Origin: an uncultured Pelagibacteraceae bacterium
GTDB taxonomy: Bacteria > Pseudomonadota > Alphaproteobacteria > Pelagibacterales > Pelagibacteraceae
NCBI GenBank assembly: GCA_902588335.1
Contig: CACIOV010000035.1
Coordinates: 1-6,485, forward strand
DNA length: 6,485 bases
Direction: 5' to 3'
Below, piece by piece: positions 1 through 6,324 of this stretch. The notes below the pieces were generated by a model, which was not told the DNA's origin, searched no databases, and worked only from the letters and a program-made list of their open reading frames with translations. The stretch's first letter is position 1; every line of letters starts with the position of its first letter. The position numbers and the translations under genes are program-made.

Positions 1-16
1 TCTGTGGGTATCACGG

Positions 17-868
17 ATGAAATTTCGTGATATTTTACTTGCGCTGTGTGCTCCATTACTTTTAGGCTTCGGTTTTGCAATAGCAAAACCTGCAATGCAA
101 CAATTCCCTCCCTTTTTGTTAATGGGTTTAAGATTTACTATTGCAGCCCTTATTTTAATTTGGTGGTTTCCTATACCAAAAAAATTACTTAAAGATTTAT
201 TTATAGTTTCACTTATTGGAGGAACTTTAACATATGGTTTAGTTTATATGGGATTAAATAGGATAGATGCCTCATCATCAATCCTACTTGTTCATACCGA
301 AGTACCGTTTGGTGTCATAATTGCATACTTTATGTTTAAGGAAATACCAAGCCCAAGAAGTATAATTGGTATGCTTATTGCCTTTATAGGTCTTTTTGTT
401 TTAATAGGAGCTCCTAATCTCGAAGGTAAATTTATTGGTGTATTATTATTGTTGGTCGGTGCATTTGCTTGGTCTCTTGGAATGGTTATGGCAAAACCAA
501 TTAGTAAAAAAATAGGAGGTCTTGCTGTTACTGCTTGGGTCTGTTTATTTGCTGGACCATTGTTGCTGTTGGGATCATTTATTTTTGATGGTAATACAAT
601 TAATTATCTTTCAAACGCAGATTTAAAAGGTTGGTCTATAGTAGCTTTTCTTGGTTTAATCATGCAACCTATTGCATACGGTACTTGGTATCATGTTATG
701 GGTCGCAATCCTGTTCATAAAGTTATGCCTGTTATGCTTTTGTTACCTCTTACAGGACTATTGACCGCTATCTTTCTACTTGGAGAAGAACCTACAAAGC
801 AAGTATTTTTTGGAGGAGCTATTATATTATTTGGAATTGGAATGATATTATTTAGCAAATCAAAGTAA
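17..868 (+). CDS. EamA/DMT-family inner-membrane transporter
   Basis: Predicted integral membrane permease of the drug/metabolite transporter superfamily; members usually export or import small metabolites, and the substrate here is unknown. The 283 residues hold about ten hydrophobic helices in two tandem EamA halves, roughly residues 7-131 and 139-280, the family's usual size and repeat architecture. The first half has the typical Gly-rich first helix followed by 'AKPAM' and 'LRF' (38-40), and ends its fourth helix with an acidic 'FKE' (107-109). The second half repeats this, with 'AWSLGMVMAK' at 151-160 and 'LLGEEPT' at 254-260. The reading frame is open upstream to the window edge, but ATG at 17 gives a normal N-terminus (MKFRDILLAL), so the gene looks complete. 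The acetyltransferase follows after 7 nt and is probably co-transcribed. It is the only transporter seen here; a role in moving substrates or products of the neighbouring cluster is possible but unproven. The family call is firm. Confidence 0.9.
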   Translation: MKFRDILLALCAPLLLGFGFAIAKPAMQQFPPFLLMGLRFTIAALILIWWFPIPKKLLKDLFIVSLIGGTLTYGLVYMGLNRIDASSSILLVHTEVPFGVIIAYFMFKEIPSPRSIIGMLIAFIGLFVLIGAPNLEGKFIGVLLLLVGAFAWSLGMVMAKPISKKIGGLAVTAWVCLFAGPLLLLGSFIFDGNTINYLSNADLKGWSIVAFLGLIMQPIAYGTWYHVMGRNPVHKVMPVMLLLPLTGLLTAIFLLGEEPTKQVFFGGAIILFGIGMILFSKSK

Positions 869-875
869 TGAAGTA

Positions 876-1370
876 ATGATAAGCGAATACAAGAAAAAAG
901 ATAGTTCTAAAGTTCTTTATGTAATTAATGATGCAGCTATAAAATACAAAGGTGTTATACCTGAAAATTGTTGGCACGAACCCTACATGTCAGAACAACA
1001 ATTAATTAATGAATTTAACGATGGGGTTCGTATGTTTGGGTACAATCGTAATAACAAGCTAGTTGGAGTGATAGGTATTCAGAAAGTGAAAGATGTTATC
1101 TTAATAAGACACGCCTATATCTTAACTTCCCATCAAGGCGAAGGAGTAGGAAGTTTATTACTTAAATATCTTTTAGAGAAAAACAAAAGTTCTCGTTTAT
1201 TAGTAGGCACTTGGCAGAAAGCTACTTGGGCAATTCAATTTTATGAGAAATATGGTTTTGTGCTTAAAACAAAAAAACAAACTAATCAGCTACTCAAAAA
1301 ATATTGGAAGATATCACTAAAGCAAATTGAAAATTCAATAGTGCTAGAAAGACAATTGAGAAATAATTAA
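876..1370 (+). CDS. GNAT-family N-acetyltransferase
   Basis: Predicted soluble acetyl-CoA-dependent acetyltransferase with unknown acceptor. The 164 residues form one GNAT domain. The acetyl-CoA pyrophosphate-binding motif A is Q-G-E-G-V-G at residues 87-92, followed by the helix GSLLLKYLLE. A beta-bulge strand around 'LVGTW' (109-113) and the motif B segment 'AIQFYEKYGF' (119-128) complete the fold. The N-terminal 'IPENCWHEPYMS' (28-39) is characteristic of a widespread uncharacterised GNAT subfamily. ATG at 876 follows the upstream stop by 7 nt; an ATG at 868 overlaps that stop but terminates after two codons, so 876 is the start. No strong Shine-Dalgarno is visible. The last 27 nt overlap the 3' end of the opposite-strand HD-oxygenase gene. 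Family assignment is secure; substrate and any functional link to the neighbours are not known. Confidence 0.88.
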   Translation: MISEYKKKDSSKVLYVINDAAIKYKGVIPENCWHEPYMSEQQLINEFNDGVRMFGYNRNNKLVGVIGIQKVKDVILIRHAYILTSHQGEGVGSLLLKYLLEKNKSSRLLVGTWQKATWAIQFYEKYGFVLKTKKQTNQLLKKYWKISLKQIENSIVLERQLRNN

Positions 1371-1898
1371 ATCTCGATAATCTTCTATTTTTTTTGTTTT
1401 AATATTAGGAATTTTTCCATCATCATCATATTTTCTAAGCAATATTGCGTCATCATGAAATTTTAATGAAATAAATTTTTTTGCTTCATTGTCGCTCATA
1501 ATACCCCCTTGAAGTTTTAAACTGGTTTTCGAAGCTTCAGATAAAATATTCCAATATGATTTACTTCTACACAGATATCTTTTTGCTTGAACGTGCAGTT
1601 TAATTGGTTCGAAAACTTCTGGTTTAAAATAATTTTTTAAAAAATTAAATGCTACATTTTCATGTTTACCATCTATAGATTTTTTAACTAAATAATCCGG
1701 ATCCTCGATGATAAAATGTCCAAAATCATGAAGCAAACAGGCGCAAACCAAAGATTCAGTTGAATTATTTTCTTCAGCCAACATAGCTGTTTGAACCATA
1801 TGTTCAGTAATTGTAACCTTTTCTCCAATGTATAGACTATTATTATTTTTATACTTATTTATAATTTTATCTACTATATGCACAAATAAAAACTTCAA
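1344..1898 (-). CDS. tmpB: PhnZ/TmpB-type HD-domain mixed-valent diiron oxygenase (C-P bond cleaving), predicted
   Basis: Predicted cytoplasmic oxygenase that cleaves the C-P bond of a 1-hydroxyphosphonate; in the TmpB branch (R)-1-hydroxy-2-(trimethylammonio)ethylphosphonate gives glycine betaine plus phosphate. At 184 residues it is a single HD domain of PhnZ size. Visible residues match the PhnZ active site as I recall it: Tyr23 and Glu26 in 'YIGE' (the lid pair next to the O2 site), candidate iron ligands His33, His57-Asp58 in 'LLHDFGH', His79, His102 and an Asp in the DDD at 158-160, and substrate-side His61 and Lys106 in 'HVQAKRYLC' (102-110). The segments 'LSEASKTSLKLQGGIMS' (119-135) and 'LRKYDDDGK' also resemble PhnZ. 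Ordinary HD phosphohydrolases lack the Tyr/Glu lid and the HVxAKRYLC block. The divergent partner is a BBOX-like rather than PhyH-like dioxygenase, which favours TmpB over PhnZ. ATG at 1898 lacks a clear Shine-Dalgarno. The 3' end overlaps the acetyltransferase gene. The exact substrate is inferred. Confidence 0.78.
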   Translation of the reverse strand: MKFLFVHIVDKIINKYKNNNSLYIGEKVTITEHMVQTAMLAEENNSTESLVCACLLHDFGHFIIEDPDYLVKKSIDGKHENVAFNFLKNYFKPEVFEPIKLHVQAKRYLCRSKSYWNILSEASKTSLKLQGGIMSDNEAKKFISLKFHDDAILLRKYDDDGKIPNIKTKKIEDYRDLIISQLSF

Positions 1899-1928
1899 TT
1901 AAATTAATAAATTATTACCTCTTTGAGA

Positions 1929-1934
1929 TATAAT
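1929..1934 (+). promoter_or_regulatory. Candidate -10 box for the tmpA-like operon in the divergent intergenic region
   Basis: A perfect TATAAT lies 30 nt upstream of the dioxygenase ATG at 1965, which would put transcription start near 1941 and leave a leader of about 24 nt. No convincing -35 hexamer sits at the normal distance; TTAATA at 1904-1909 is the nearest weak match, with a long 19-nt spacer. The 66-nt gap is almost pure A/T, so a chance match is quite possible. On the opposite strand TATTAT matches overlap the same bases and could serve the divergent HD-oxygenase gene. I see no recognisable PhoB-box-like repeat and no inverted repeat. Confidence 0.35.
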
Positions 1935-1964
1935 AATACTAAATAATTAAAAAAAATACATAAA

Positions 1965-3110
1965 ATGCATTCATTTAAATCGGTCAAGGTAGTTGATGAT
2001 GGAAAATCAATAATTCTAAAACGAGTTGATGGAAGTACCTTGCGTTATCATTCTACTTGGTTGAGAGATAATGCTTTGGATTCAAAGACAAGAGATACTA
2101 AAAACCAGCAACGTTTAATTACACTTTTGGATATACCAATTAATACTTACATTGGATCTGCCTCACTAGATAAATCAGGTGAAAATATATTTTTAACTTT
2201 TTTACCAGAAACAAAAAAAGTTTCATTTTCAGCAAATTGGTTGGAAGAACACGCTTATGATTTTAAACGAGACAATGAAAAAGGCTTGATCGCTGCTGAT
2301 CTAAAGATTTGGGGAAAAGATACGTTAAAAAATATTCCAAATGTAGATTATAAATCTGCTAAATCGGATAAAACTTTGCTACTTCAATGGTTAAAGTCAC
2401 TTTATCGTTATGGCTTTGCTAAAATGTCCGGTGGTCATATAGAATCTGGTGCACTGATACAAGTAGCAAATTTATTCGGTTATGTTCGTGAAACCAACTA
2501 CGGAAAATGGTTTGATGTTCGTTCAGAGGTGAATCCGATTAATTTAGCTTATACAAATCTTGGTTTACAAGCACATACTGATAATCCTTACAGAGATCCA
2601 GTTCCGACCATGCAAATTCTTTATTGCTTGGAAAATTCTGCTTCGGGAGGAGATTCGACTGTTGTGGATGGATTTAATGCAGCAATGCTTCTTAAAAATC
2701 AAAGTCCTGATTATTTTGATCTGTTAACTAAATACTGCGCTCGTTTTGAGTACAAAGGAGATAAAGGCACGCATCTACAATCTCGTCGTCCAATGATTGA
2801 ATTATCTCCAGATGGTGAACTAATTGCAATTCGTTTTAATAATCGTTCTGCAGCACCTATTATAGATGTTCCCTATGATGACATGGAAGATTACTATAAA
2901 GCCTATCGTGCATTTTCAAATATTATAAATGATCCCACGCTAGCAGTTAACTTTAAATTGAATCCAGGGGAATGTTTTATAACCGATAACACCAGAGTTC
3001 TGCATGCTAGAACGCCTTTTTCAGGTGGAGGAACACGTTGGCTGCAAGGATGTTATGTTGATAAAGATGGACTTTTATCGACAATTTCCACAATGTTAGT
3101 GAAAAGATAA
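1965..3110 (+). CDS. tmpA: TmpA-like (gamma-butyrobetaine hydroxylase-like) Fe(II)/2-oxoglutarate dioxygenase
   Basis: Predicted cytoplasmic non-heme iron dioxygenase that hydroxylates a trimethylammonium substrate, most likely C1 of 2-(trimethylammonio)ethylphosphonate. The 381 residues match BBOX/TmpA length. An N-terminal GBBH-like domain (about 10-100, 'WLRDNAL' at 32-38) precedes a TauD-type double-stranded beta helix (about 130-375). Iron ligands are His204 and Asp206 in 'AHTDNPYRDP' and His347 in 'RVLHART'; Arg358 in 'TRWLQGCY' fits the 2-oxoglutarate anchor. Tyr179, Phe183, Tyr196 and Tyr364 align with the trimethylammonium-cage positions of human BBOX1, and Asn193 and the Asn292-Asn293 pair with its carboxylate-binding asparagines. 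The N-terminal zinc cysteines of BBOX1 are absent. The gene diverges from a PhnZ/TmpB-type oxygenase, which supports TmpA over true gamma-butyrobetaine hydroxylase. Arginine is mostly CGT (12 of 20 codons), unlike the neighbouring genes. The start ATG has no clear Shine-Dalgarno. Enzyme family is secure; substrate is inferred from context. Confidence 0.82.
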   Translation: MHSFKSVKVVDDGKSIILKRVDGSTLRYHSTWLRDNALDSKTRDTKNQQRLITLLDIPINTYIGSASLDKSGENIFLTFLPETKKVSFSANWLEEHAYDFKRDNEKGLIAADLKIWGKDTLKNIPNVDYKSAKSDKTLLLQWLKSLYRYGFAKMSGGHIESGALIQVANLFGYVRETNYGKWFDVRSEVNPINLAYTNLGLQAHTDNPYRDPVPTMQILYCLENSASGGDSTVVDGFNAAMLLKNQSPDYFDLLTKYCARFEYKGDKGTHLQSRRPMIELSPDGELIAIRFNNRSAAPIIDVPYDDMEDYYKAYRAFSNIINDPTLAVNFKLNPGECFITDNTRVLHARTPFSGGGTRWLQGCYVDKDGLLSTISTMLVKR

Positions 3111-3112
3111 TT

Positions 3113-3117
3113 GGAGG
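3113..3117 (+). promoter_or_regulatory. Strong Shine-Dalgarno (GGAGG) that fixes the dehydrogenase start
   Basis: GGAGG lies between the dioxygenase stop (3108-3110) and ATG at 3123, with a 5-nt spacer. It selects 3123 over the in-frame TTG at 3111, which would place the ribosome site inside the coding sequence. It is the only textbook Shine-Dalgarno I see ahead of a gene in this window. Confidence 0.8.
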
Positions 3118-3122
3118 TTAAA

Positions 3123-4064
3123 ATGAAGATTGGTTTTATAGGCTTAGGTAATGTAGGAGGTAAACTTGCAGGAAGTTTACTAAGAAATAAATTTAATTTA
3201 ACTGTTATAGATTTAGACATTAACTTAGTCAAAGATTTTGCTTCGAGAGGATCTACAACAGCGAAATCTCCAAAAGAATTAGCAGAAAAAGTTGATTTAA
3301 TAATAACATGTCTTCCATCTCCTAAAATTTGTGCAGAGGTTATGGAAAAAAAAGATGGAGTTATAGAAGGATTGTCGAAAGAAAAAATTTGGTTAGAAAT
3401 GAGCACAACGGACGATAAAGAAGTAAAGAGAATAGGTGAGTTAGTAAAATCAAAGGGAGCTATTCCGTTAGATGCCCCTGTCAGTGGAGGCTGTCATCGA
3501 GCCACAACAGGTAATATTGCTATATTTGTAGGAGGAGAAAGAAAATCTTTTGAAAAAATATTACCAGTATTAACCGCAATGGGACGACAAATTTTACACA
3601 CGGGAGAACTTGGGTCAGCATCAATTTTAAAAGTTATTACAAATTATTTAGCTTCAACTCATTTAGCAGCTTTAGGCGAAGCTTGGGCTGTGGCTAAAAA
3701 ATCAAATTTAGATATGAAAAAAACATTTAAAGGTATTCAAGTTTCATCCGGAAATTCATTTGTTCATGAAACAGAGAGCCAAGTAATTTTAAATGGTTCG
3801 TACAATATAAATTTTACTATGGATTTAGTGGAAAAAGATATGACTTTATTTAACAACTTATCAAAAAAACTAAATATACCATTAGAAATTTCACCTTTAG
3901 TTTTGAATATTTTTAAAGATGCTCATGCAAAATATGGATCAAGGTCATGGTCGTCAATGGTTGTTAAAAGATTAGAAGATACTTGTAAAATTAACTTTAG
4001 AGCCAGCGGTTATCCCAAGGAATTAGTTGATAATGAAACAGAAGAAAAAGGTTATGAAATATAA
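3123..4064 (+). CDS. NAD(P)-dependent beta-hydroxyacid dehydrogenase (3-hydroxyisobutyrate dehydrogenase family)
   Basis: Predicted soluble oxidoreductase interconverting a beta-hydroxy acid and the matching semialdehyde or ketone; substrate unknown. From ATG 3123 it has 313 residues. The N-terminal Rossmann domain (about 1-160) opens with 'GFIGLGNVG' (4-12), and Asp30 at the end of the second strand suggests NAD(H) preference. The substrate-binding motif is 'DAPVSGG' (117-123, Ser121). The all-helical C-terminal domain carries catalytic Lys170 and Asn174 in 'LKVITN', plus 'DLVEKDM' (234-240) equivalent to the family's LMxKDL. All family signature residues are present, so it is probably active. 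It is somewhat longer than a typical 290-300-residue member because of an acidic tail ending 'EEKGYEI'. It sits 12 nt after the dioxygenase gene and 24 nt before the aldehyde dehydrogenase, which implies co-transcription and perhaps consecutive oxidation steps. A sulfolactaldehyde or tartronate semialdehyde reductase-like role cannot be excluded. Confidence 0.87.
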   Translation: MKIGFIGLGNVGGKLAGSLLRNKFNLTVIDLDINLVKDFASRGSTTAKSPKELAEKVDLIITCLPSPKICAEVMEKKDGVIEGLSKEKIWLEMSTTDDKEVKRIGELVKSKGAIPLDAPVSGGCHRATTGNIAIFVGGERKSFEKILPVLTAMGRQILHTGELGSASILKVITNYLASTHLAALGEAWAVAKKSNLDMKKTFKGIQVSSGNSFVHETESQVILNGSYNINFTMDLVEKDMTLFNNLSKKLNIPLEISPLVLNIFKDAHAKYGSRSWSSMVVKRLEDTCKINFRASGYPKELVDNETEEKGYEI

Positions 4065-4088
4065 TTTATGTGATAGTAGTAACTCGAA

Positions 4089-5519
4089 ATGTTAAACAAA
4101 AGAAATTTTTACATAAACGCAAAATGGGTGAAACCCTTAAAATCAAATGACTTTGAGGTTATAAATCCATCCAATGAAGAACCATTTGCTGTTATTTCTT
4201 TAGGATCCAAAGAAGATACAGATTTAGCAGTAAGAGCAGCCAAAAGTGCATTTATCAAATGGAAAGAAACTTCAAAAGAAGAAAGAATAGTTCTTTTGGA
4301 AAAATTGCTTACAATTTATAAAAAAAGATTTAACGAAATGGCAGAAGCAATTTCAATGGAAATGGGCTCTCCTATAGATTATTCATACTCAACTCATACT
4401 ACTTCTGGACAATCTCATTTAGAAGATTTCATCATGAGATTAAAAAAATTTAATTTTGAAAAACATTTTGACTCAAAATCAAATAACCACATAAGTTATG
4501 AACCAATAGGAGTCTGCGGTCTAATTACTCCATGGAATTGGCCAATTAATCAAATTGCACTAAAAGTAGTTCCAGCATTAGCGACAGGATGCACCATGAT
4601 ACTTAAACCGTCTGAGATAGCACCCATCTCAGCAATGTTATTTGCTGAAATGATAGATGAAGCAGGCTTTTCACCAGGAGTATTTAATTTAGTTAATGGT
4701 GACGGAGCAGGAGTTGGAACACATATATCTGGTCACCCTGATATTGATATGATCTCTTTTACAGGATCAACGAGAGCTGGAAAATTAATTTCAAAAAATG
4801 CAGCCGATACAATCAAAAGAGTCTGTTTAGAATTAGGAGGCAAAGGTGGAAATATTGTTTTTGCAGACTCATATCCTAATGCAGTTAGAGATGGAATTAG
4901 AAATGTAATGAGTAATTCTGGACAGTCATGTGACGCTCCAACAAGAATGCTTGTAGAAAAATCTATTTATAAAAAAGCAATTGAAGAAGCAACAGATGAA
5001 GCTAATAAAATTAAAGTAGATATTGCATCAAAAAAAGGAGATCACATAGGTCCTGTAGTTTCAAAAGTTCAATACGATAAAATTATTAACTTAATTAAGA
5101 GCGGGATTGATGAAGGCGCTACATTAGCTACAGGAGGCTACGAACTTCCAAATAATTTAAATAAGGGTTATTTTATTAAACCAACAATTTTTACAAATGT
5201 TACAAACAATATGGACATAGCTAAAAAAGAAATTTTTGGACCAGTCCTTTCAATAATTCCATTTGAAACAGAAGAGGAAGCAATTAAAATTACTAATGAT
5301 ACAGAATATGGCCTCGGTAACTATTTACAGACCGAAGATAAAGAAAAAGCAAAAAGAGTTGCAAAAAAATTAAGATCCGGAATTGTTTATATTAATGGAA
5401 AAGGCGCAGACTCAGGGACACCTTTTGGTGGATATAGACAATCCGGAAACGGTCGTGAGGGTGGTACTTGGGGATTGGAAGAATACTTAGAGGTAAAAAC
5501 CATCACTGGCTGGAAATAA
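4089..5519 (+). CDS. NAD(P)-dependent aldehyde dehydrogenase
   Basis: Predicted cytoplasmic aldehyde dehydrogenase oxidising an aldehyde to the carboxylate. At 476 residues it is full length for the superfamily. Catalytic residues are all visible: Asn150 in 'TPWNWP', Lys173 in 'LKPSE', the cofactor loop 'FTGSTRAG' (224-231), general base Glu248 in 'LELGGK', nucleophile Cys281 in 'NSGQSCDAPTRM', and Glu381 with 'EIFGPV' (381-386). The C-terminal 'PFGGYRQSGNGRE' (445-457) is normal. The combination of 'PGVFNLVNGDGAGVG', 'NSGQSC.APTRM' and 'SGNGREGG' resembles the CddD/SSP0762-like subgroup (cd07138, from memory) rather than CoA-acylating MmsA. The motif after Glu248 reads GGKGGN where most members have GGKSxN. 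The substrate could be a betaine-aldehyde-like or semialdehyde compound made by the preceding dehydrogenase, but the sequence does not decide. No clear Shine-Dalgarno precedes the ATG. The phosphatase gene follows after one base. Confidence 0.92.
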   Translation: MLNKRNFYINAKWVKPLKSNDFEVINPSNEEPFAVISLGSKEDTDLAVRAAKSAFIKWKETSKEERIVLLEKLLTIYKKRFNEMAEAISMEMGSPIDYSYSTHTTSGQSHLEDFIMRLKKFNFEKHFDSKSNNHISYEPIGVCGLITPWNWPINQIALKVVPALATGCTMILKPSEIAPISAMLFAEMIDEAGFSPGVFNLVNGDGAGVGTHISGHPDIDMISFTGSTRAGKLISKNAADTIKRVCLELGGKGGNIVFADSYPNAVRDGIRNVMSNSGQSCDAPTRMLVEKSIYKKAIEEATDEANKIKVDIASKKGDHIGPVVSKVQYDKIINLIKSGIDEGATLATGGYELPNNLNKGYFIKPTIFTNVTNNMDIAKKEIFGPVLSIIPFETEEEAIKITNDTEYGLGNYLQTEDKEKAKRVAKKLRSGIVYINGKGADSGTPFGGYRQSGNGREGGTWGLEEYLEVKTITGWK

Positions 5520-5520
5520 A

Positions 5521-6318
5521 ATGAAAAAAAAAGATAAATTAAATTATTATAAATTTTTAAATTCACTTCCCAAAAAAATTAACCGACTATATTTTAAAAA
5601 ATTGGCAGGTAAATTTAAACTGCACAATAAATCTAAAAAAAGCAATGGTTTTGATCCAGTTACAAATATTGATAAATCTATAGAAATATTTTTAAGAAAA
5701 GAAATTACAAAAAAATTTCCCAAAGATGGAATTGTGGGTGAAGAATTTAAAGTAAAAAAATCAAAAAGTGGATTTTCATGGATCATCGATCCAATCGATG
5801 GTACACGATCATTTGTTATTGGAAGCCCCACCTGGAGCAATTTAATAAGCGTTAACTATAAAAACGAACCAACTTTTGGCTTAGTTAATTTTCCCATGCT
5901 AAAAAAATATTATATTACAGGCACTAATAATAACTCTTATTTAGTAGAAAATAATAAATTTAAAAAACTCAAAGTAGTAAAATCAAAATCACTAAATAAT
6001 TCAAAAATATCAGGAGATTTTTTTGGTTATCTGTCTTTAGGAGAACAAAAAAAAATTTCAAAATTGACAAGACTTATGAGATATCCATGTTCTGATGCTT
6101 TAAGCTATTGTCAATTATGTGAGGGAAAACTTAATGTGGTTTTACAATGTCGTAATAAGATATGGGATATTCACCCAATAATAACTTTGGTCAAAAAAGC
6201 AGGGGGGCATATAACTAACTGGAAAGGTAAAGACCCGAAAGCAGGCGGAAGTATATTAGTAAGTTCGAGTTCTATATTGCACAAAAAGATCCTTAAAATT
6301 CTTAAACCCGTTTCATAA
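5521..6318 (+). CDS. Inositol monophosphatase-family phosphatase (histidinol-phosphatase HisN-like)
   Basis: Predicted Mg2+-dependent phosphomonoesterase of the inositol monophosphatase superfamily; candidate substrates are histidinol phosphate, inositol phosphate or another small phosphate ester. The 265 residues match family size. Metal and catalytic residues are intact: Glu74 in 'GEE' (73-75), Asp90, Ile92, Asp93 and Thr95 in 'DPIDGT', and Asp216 in 'WDIHP'. The N-terminal 'DPVTNIDKSIE' (45-55) and the late segment 'KAGGHITNWKGKDPKAGGS' (226-244) resemble the HisN-type branch more than SuhB. The protein is very lysine-rich, as expected for an AT-rich genome. ATG at 5521 is one base after the aldehyde dehydrogenase stop, so translational coupling is likely. 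No other his genes are nearby, so a histidine-biosynthesis role is not supported by context; phosphate release from a cluster intermediate is an alternative. Codons 2-4 form part of an A9 tract. Confidence 0.88.
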   Translation: MKKKDKLNYYKFLNSLPKKINRLYFKKLAGKFKLHNKSKKSNGFDPVTNIDKSIEIFLRKEITKKFPKDGIVGEEFKVKKSKSGFSWIIDPIDGTRSFVIGSPTWSNLISVNYKNEPTFGLVNFPMLKKYYITGTNNNSYLVENNKFKKLKVVKSKSLNNSKISGDFFGYLSLGEQKKISKLTRLMRYPCSDALSYCQLCEGKLNVVLQCRNKIWDIHPIITLVKKAGGHITNWKGKDPKAGGSILVSSSSILHKKILKILKPVS

Positions 6319-6324
6319 TTTTGT

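Noticed and set aside
868..876. Overlapping ATG at 868 as the GNAT start
   Set aside because: This frame reads ATG-AAG-TAA and ends at once; ATG 876 is the usable start.
1344..1898. Plain HD-family phosphohydrolase call
   Set aside because: The PhnZ-type Tyr23/Glu26 lid, the extra His/Lys block at 102-110 and the dioxygenase partner fit an HD diiron oxygenase better.
3053..3406. 117-aa minus-strand open frame
   Set aside because: It lies opposite the end of the dioxygenase and the start of the dehydrogenase, both clearly real, and its translation shows no family motif or ribosome site.
4065..4088. Terminator or regulatory site between the two dehydrogenase genes
   Set aside because: Only 24 nt, with no hairpin and no T-tract; it looks like a plain operon spacer.
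5780..5805. Partial palindrome around GGATCATCGATCC in the phosphatase gene
   Set aside because: The symmetry is imperfect, and the bases encode the conserved WIIDPIDGT segment, so the pattern is explained by coding.
5547..5840. 97-aa minus-strand open frame
   Set aside because: It is entirely antisense to the conserved phosphatase gene, including its DPIDGT motif, and the translation is a low-complexity shadow.
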